A stretch of 64,000 bases of DNA from Euptelea pleiosperma (Eukaryota; Streptophyta; Magnoliopsida; Ranunculales; Eupteleaceae), in NCBI GenBank assembly GCA_035048495.1, contig CM068545.1, forward strand, positions 14,467,702 through 14,531,701, written 5' to 3'. The notes beneath the pieces were generated by a model that was given only the letters and a program-made list of their open reading frames with translations, ran no database searches and was not told where the DNA came from. This document shows, one piece after another, positions 59,870 to 64,000 of the stretch. A program made the position numbers and the translations under genes. Within the stretch, counting starts at the first letter, position 1. Each line of letters starts with the position of its first letter.

Positions 59870-60249
59870 CCAAAGTCTCATGGTCATGGCCTACCAATAC
59901 CAATGGCATTTCCTAAATGATGGAATAGATCTCCAAAAATTGTTATCATTCATTGGCTATTTGCTTCTTGAATTTGTGGACTCAAAATGCATTGATTATT
60001 GACAGAGGGTTCTCAGAAAAAGAAGGGATGTCTTTCGTAGGCAAGGGTTTTGGGACAATCCTCTTCCAAGTAAAATGAGGGGTTTTCTCCCTCAAAGAAT
60101 GCTTCTAAACAAGCGCCCATATCATAAAGGCTCATTTAATTTGGTGTGGGGTTTAAAATAAAATGGTGTGGGGTTTAAAATAAAATATTTTAGAAGTCAT
60201 GTTTTTGTGATCTATCGATGCTTACGCCTCTTGTGAGACATTTCCTTGT
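59870..60249. other. non-coding DNA with a 22-bp tandem repeat
   Basis: GGTGTGGGGTTTAAAATAAAAT is repeated twice at ~60141-60186. Otherwise nothing is recognised. Confidence 0.5.
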
Positions 60250-60254
60250 CTATG

Positions 60255-60575
60255 TGATGCAGGACAAGGGGAACCCCGTCTGCTATCGTAAGAGACTCGA
60301 TAGAATCACTTCACCGAGTTTTGAAGGAATCGTTCCTTAGGAAAAATCGCTCTTTCCTTCTAGGCATCTCATTCGGAAATTTTGGAATCACTCCAAAATA
60401 GAAAAATCTCTTCATTCGTTGTCTAAAATCAAAGATTACAACCTTATTTATAAAATTCTAACATTCCTATTCCTAATCAAACTAAAAGACTTTCCAAAAG
60501 TATTTAAAACTAATTACAATTCAAATAAAAAAAATCTTAATTAAAATAAAGATCTGGTGTAGCTGCGTGCTATCC
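60255..60575 (-). repeat. left (3') LTR of the gene-carrying element
   Basis: Begins TGATGCAGGACAAGGGGAAC and matches the right LTR through CGAGTTTTGAA, GGAATCACTCCAAAATAGAAA and AAGATCTGGTGTAGCTGCG. Confidence 0.85.
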
Positions 60576-60579
60576 ATGT

Positions 60580-60830
60580 CTTTGTATATCCTCGTCTTTT
60601 CTTCGCAGCCTTGTAAGTTGCAAGATTTGCTTTGTAAGGCAACCAACGTTGAGCTCTTTCCTGCTTCATCTTAGCTATGTTGGATGCATGCTGTGCTGCA
60701 CCTGATGCATCGTGCAATTTGAACTCATCAAGATTAGAGCCGCTCAATTGTTCAACTTTATGCCCTTGGCTGGAACCCTTCAGGTTGGCACTGCTGCTGG
60801 CTACGCCTAGGGATGGGCCAGGGTAGGGCC
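60580..60830 (-). pseudogene. captured fragment resembling an enhancer-of-polycomb-like protein
   Basis: One minus-strand frame reads ASSSANLKGSSQ...EQLSGSNLDE, KLHDASGAAQHASNIAKMKQ, ERAQRWLPYKANLATYKAAK. It resembles my recollection of the C-terminal region of plant EPL1-type proteins (HDASGAAQHAL...AQRLLYRADLAIHKA), chromatin factors of the NuA4 type. The family call is a recognition from memory. The frame is open for about 80 residues, without start or functional context. Confidence 0.5.
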
Positions 60831-61257
60831 TAGGGGTGTCAATTTTACCCGATTTAACCGGAACCGAATAGGAACCGGAACCGAAAACACCGGTTCCGGT
60901 ACCACATTTTTGGGAACCAATTAAAAAGAACCGGAACCGGAACCGAACCGGAAACTAATGGTTACGGTTCCGGTACTCTAATATGGAACCGAAACCGATA
61001 AGAACCGGAACCGAACCGATAAGAACCGGAACCGATATATAAATGTAGTGTAAAAATTCTCATATTACCAAGATTGGACCCGTTATACCCGAAATTGGAA
61101 CCGGAACCGACAAAAACTACATAATAGGTTCCGGTTCTGGTACCATCACTTTGAGAACCGAAACCGATAAGTACCCGAACCGATAAGAACCGGAACCGTT
61201 TGTTCCGGTTCTGGTCACCTTAGGAACCGAACCGGAACCGACCCGTTGACACCCCTA
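60831..61257. mobile_element. 427-bp hAT-type MITE rich in GGAACCG
   Basis: Flanked by the 8-bp duplication GTAGGGCC (60823-60830, 61258-61265). Ends TAGGGGTGTCAA and TTGACACCCCTA are perfect inverted repeats. The interior consists largely of AACCGGAACCG / CGGTTCCGGT units that make it strongly self-complementary. Confidence 0.92.
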
Positions 61258-61744
61258 GTAGGGCCTAGGCCTAGAAGAAAAGTAAAAAAGTAAATTATTT
61301 TAGTAAAAAAACTGGATGCTTTAATAATGCACTTGGCTTGGTAACGTGTTTCCTTGGTTTAATCTATATTACAGGGATGAACCGTTAATGTTTGAAAAGG
61401 AAACCTGTCTTTTTAAAAACCTCAATAAAATAAATGATATATTATAAATTTACATTAGAAAAAAAGTCATGTTGGAATGATTTTGAACCATTCTTAAATT
61501 TTTCAAAATAGGAACGATTTTGCGCCGGTCATAATTTTGGAATGGCTCAATCGTTTGGAAATTGCCCAAAATTGTATTTTTTTAAGGATAATTGTAGTGT
61601 CCAACACCAATAATGTTGTGACATGTGTACCTAAGGAAACCAGGAGACCATGCCAATCGGTTTCCCCCTTTTCTTTTGTATTTTTTGTTTTTCAAAAAGG
61701 GTTTGATTCCCTAGGTAATTTGGAACTCTCATTAACAATTGGAC

Positions 61745-61925
61745 ACTTTAGGTGACCTTAGAACAACCCATTCGTACTATATTTGATGACACTTTCCAGA
61801 ACCTGTGAAGTCAACTGATCCCATTGCGAGAGATCCATTTGCATAACATATATCTCCAATATGGAAGACTATAGCAATATTCTTCAAGTCCTGATTAAGC
61901 TACTTGGTTGTATTAGGACTTAGGT
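61745..61925 (-). pseudogene. captured fragment of a purple acid phosphatase
   Basis: The minus strand reads DLKNIAIVFHIGDICYANG, the metallophosphatase block with the GDxxY metal-ligand motif. After a frameshift it continues LSQWDQLTSQVLES, the segment that follows in plant PAPs. About 50 residues in all, far short of the ~600-residue enzymes. Non-functional. Confidence 0.78.
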
Positions 61926-61929
61926 TTCT

Positions 61930-62320
61930 TCGAGAGAGTTGTGTGTTTTGAACCGGGCCGCAGGTCAAGTCGTGGGTCGGGTCAACGAGATTTATGGGTC
62001 GGGTTATGGTTGGATGGGCTTGGTTTTAGGAGACTTGGGTAATGGGTTTATAACCTAAGGGCTTTGGGTTGGGCTTGGACCTAGATATGGGTTGGGTCGT
62101 TTCTAATGGAACTGTTCCTATGGGTCTTAAACATTAGGCTTGGGTAATGGGTTTAATGGGCTGGTTTGTTGGATTAGAAGTTAAGCCTACCAATTAGAAG
62201 AGTTGGTCCCAACTAAAGTGTTAAAGCCCAAATAAGAGTTGTCCTCAACCTTGAGACCGAGAGGAGGGTCTTGGGTTTATAAAACCCTAACCCAATATCG
62301 TGGCTTATCTCGAAGATAAC
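61930..62320. other. non-coding interior of the gene-carrying element
   Basis: TGGGTCGGGTTATGG-type low-complexity G/T-rich sequence. No gene recognised. Confidence 0.5.
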
Positions 62321-62324
62321 AACG

Positions 62325-62826
62325 ATGATCGACGACGACAGTTGCGTTTTTCATCTCTTTGGGCAACATGTCTCGCTCGAACCATCATCATCACAGGGCT
62401 TATGTGCTGTATCGACAACAACCTCACTAGGAATTTCATCTACTGGATCAGCTGAACCTGGCTTTAGCTCCTTCATCTTGCGTAGTAAGTCCTTCACTGA
62501 CACTGCAACCTGCGTTATTGTTCGTCTGATAGTAGTGTAGTTTGTGGTGGGAGTCTCCTTAAGGGTAACACATGCGTCAGAAACAACTCCAGATAACCGT
62601 GGAATTGTCAGTCTACGATCTGCGTTACGAGATCCGATACATCCTCTTTCAATAATGAAAAAATGCAATCAACACTTTGCTTCGCAAATTCATAGATACT
62701 GGAAGAAAGAGTGGGTCCAGCTTCCACCGTACTCACATGGGAAAGCAAAAGGAACCCTTGACGCATGTTGACGTATACCCCCATGTTCTCCTCTAGCTCT
62801 CTCACGTTTGGTGTTTCTTTAGTATA
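62325..62826 (-). pseudogene. captured fragment of a cyclin-D1-binding protein 1 homologue (GCIP)
   Basis: The minus strand reads TKETPNVRELEENMGVYVNM and RQGFLLLSHVSTVEAGPTLS. After one frameshift (~62630) it continues LTIPRLSGVVSDACVTLKET, PTTNYTTIRRTITQVAVSVK and DLLRKMKELKPGSADPVDE; a second shift leads into a DMLPKEMK-like block near 62370. The order and spacing match the middle of plant CCNDBP1-like proteins (~330 residues), helical cyclin-D/HLH-binding regulators. Both ends of the gene are missing. Confidence 0.82.
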
Positions 62827-62829
62827 AGT

Positions 62830-63290
62830 CTATTAGCCATTCGTGAACTCAGTAGGGTTAGAGGGTGCAGGCACATTGGCGTTTTGATCTACGGCTTTTC
62901 CTTCGGCAGAAGATGTGGATGCGGTAGACTCTAGTTTAATGCAAAATACAACAATGAACCCCTTAAAGACGATGATGGTGGAACACGGTTTATTTGCACG
63001 AGCAACGGGTTGTGATGTAGCTTGAGGGCAGACGTGATGGGGATGAACAGGGCAGACTTGATGGAGATGAACGGTAGATTGTCTTGTGATCACACGGTCA
63101 TGATTAATAGTAGTTAAAGGCGCTAAACAGAGTGGGAAGCGAAGTAGATATGTGGCTGAAAGGGGTTGAAATTTACAACTGTGATGAAATCAAGTTGATG
63201 AAAATGGTGATGATTGCGGTGAAGATGAGGCAACAATGGCGACGAAACCGACTTTCTGTGAGGATTCTTTTGGCTCTGATACCAAATTTG
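62830..63290 (-). other. leader of the gene-carrying element, unassigned
   Basis: Lies between the primer site and the first gene fragment. A long minus-strand frame (His/Ser/Pro-rich, ending ...SNPTEFTNG) might be a gag start, but it has no recognised domain. Confidence 0.35.
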
Positions 63291-63298
63291 ATGCAGGA

Positions 63299-63631
63299 CA
63301 AGGGAAACCCCATTTGCGATCATAAGAGATTCAATGGAATCACTCCACCGAGTTTTGAAAGAATAGTTCTTCCCTCTTAGGCATCTCACCCGGAAATTTT
63401 GGAATCACTCCAAAATAGAAAATATCTCTTCATTCATTGTCTAAAATTCTAAATCAAAGATTACAACTCAATTTATAAAATTCTAACCTTCCTAATTCTA
63501 ATCAAACTAAAAGACTTTTCCAAAGTATTTAAAACTAATTACGACTCAAATAAAAAAATAAAAATACTAATCCTAATTAAAATAAAGATCCGGTGTAGCT
63601 GCGGGCTATCAAGTAGAATGCTCCCGCATCA
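63299..63631 (-). repeat. right (5') LTR of the gene-carrying element
   Basis: Starts TGATGCAGGACAAGGGAAAC and ends CTCCCGCATCA on plus; 333 bp. Followed by CTATG. Confidence 0.87.
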
Positions 63632-63636
63632 CTATG

Positions 63637-64000
63637 TGAGGCATGGCCTCTTGTATCTTTAACGAGGCTTATGCCTCAAGGTGAAATTTCAGCGACTCAC
63701 GTCGAGGCAAGTCTTTTAAAGCATGCATTGAAATGGTAGACGTATTTGACACAACTTATTTCTAATTGATGCAATTTGTTCTGATGTTAAGGGCACTTGG
63801 TTAACAAATGCCCTGGCTTGATATCATAAATTGATTCCTCTTAGACGGTAGTCCCCATCCAATTTTCTTAGCATTCGAAGGATCAGCTTGGATTTCTTGC
63901 AGATGCAGTTGTATGGTATGCAAGTAATTAGACATTTATAATTCTTTTGTGGTAGTTAGGAGCTTGGTTGTTTATTTGATTGCAGAAGTATCTTAGAATT
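63637..64000. other. right edge of the window, no gene recognised
   Basis: GAGGCATGGCCTC...GGCTTATGCCTCAAGG repeats near 63640-63690, then unremarkable sequence. No MED16 exon 4 is visible here. Confidence 0.4.

Larger units (their letters stand above)
60250..63636 (-). mobile_element. non-autonomous LTR retroelement carrying host gene fragments
   Basis: Runs 60255-63631 between 5-bp duplications CTATG (60250-60254, 63632-63636). Outer termini are TGATGC and GCATCA. LTR-like repeats lie at 60255-~60575 and 63299-63631. On the minus strand the right repeat is the 5' LTR and is followed by TTGGTATCAGAGCC (plus 63282-63294), the Met-tRNA primer site. The inner ~25 bases of the left LTR do not match the right one. 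No gag-pol domain is recognised inside. Instead, three pieces of host-like coding sequence sit in the same orientation (60580-60830, 61745-61925, 62325-62826). An hAT MITE interrupts it at 60831. Confidence 0.83.

Overview
The window is nuclear DNA of a flowering plant. It holds spliced genes with plant families (a cold-responsive-kinase-like receptor-like cytoplasmic kinase, the Mediator subunit MED16/SFR6), long AT-rich introns, Copia, Ty3-type and L1-type retroelements, hAT- and Mutator-like MITEs and a large tandem satellite. The lineage cannot be fixed from sequence alone; TE-swollen introns suggest a medium or large genome.

Layout. 0.6-7.9 kb: a complete six-coding-exon CRPK1-like kinase on the minus strand, apparently with a 5'UTR intron that carries a SINE-like sequence. 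7.9-16.3 kb: nested foldback (palindromic) MITEs, including a 787-bp Mutator-like foldback element with a 9-bp target duplication. 16.4-17.85 kb: the 3' part of a serine carboxypeptidase-like gene (minus), broken by a frameshift, a premature stop and a partial tandem duplication. 17.97-26.87 kb: LINE pieces on either side of a 7.6-kb satellite whose ~1.27-1.40-kb unit appears to be built from six diverged ~180-240-bp modules. 28.3-28.9 kb: a 5' fragment of DNA ligase 1 (minus) with a one-base frameshift. 31.0-39.8 kb: a full-length, defective Copia element (LTRs, PBS, PPT, TSD GTAAA) in which the end of gag through most of integrase is replaced by ~3 kb of unrelated DNA. 40-48 kb: intergenic DNA with further MITEs. 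48.6-50.95 kb: the first three exons of MED16 (plus strand), with intact splice sites.

From 51 kb to the end no further MED16 exon is visible. Either its third intron exceeds 13 kb or the gene is truncated. That interval holds an eL18 (RPL18) retropseudogene inside an LTR remnant, a LINE interrupted by a TRIM and a 121-bp hAT MITE, a Ty3-type remnant, a 5'-truncated LINE with a perfect 12-bp TSD, and a non-autonomous LTR retroelement (60.25-63.64 kb). The last carries same-strand fragments of what look like three host genes: enhancer-of-polycomb-like, purple acid phosphatase and cyclin-D1-binding protein 1 homologue.

Only the kinase and the MED16 5' exons look like functional genes. Everything else protein-like is transposon-derived or a gene relic.
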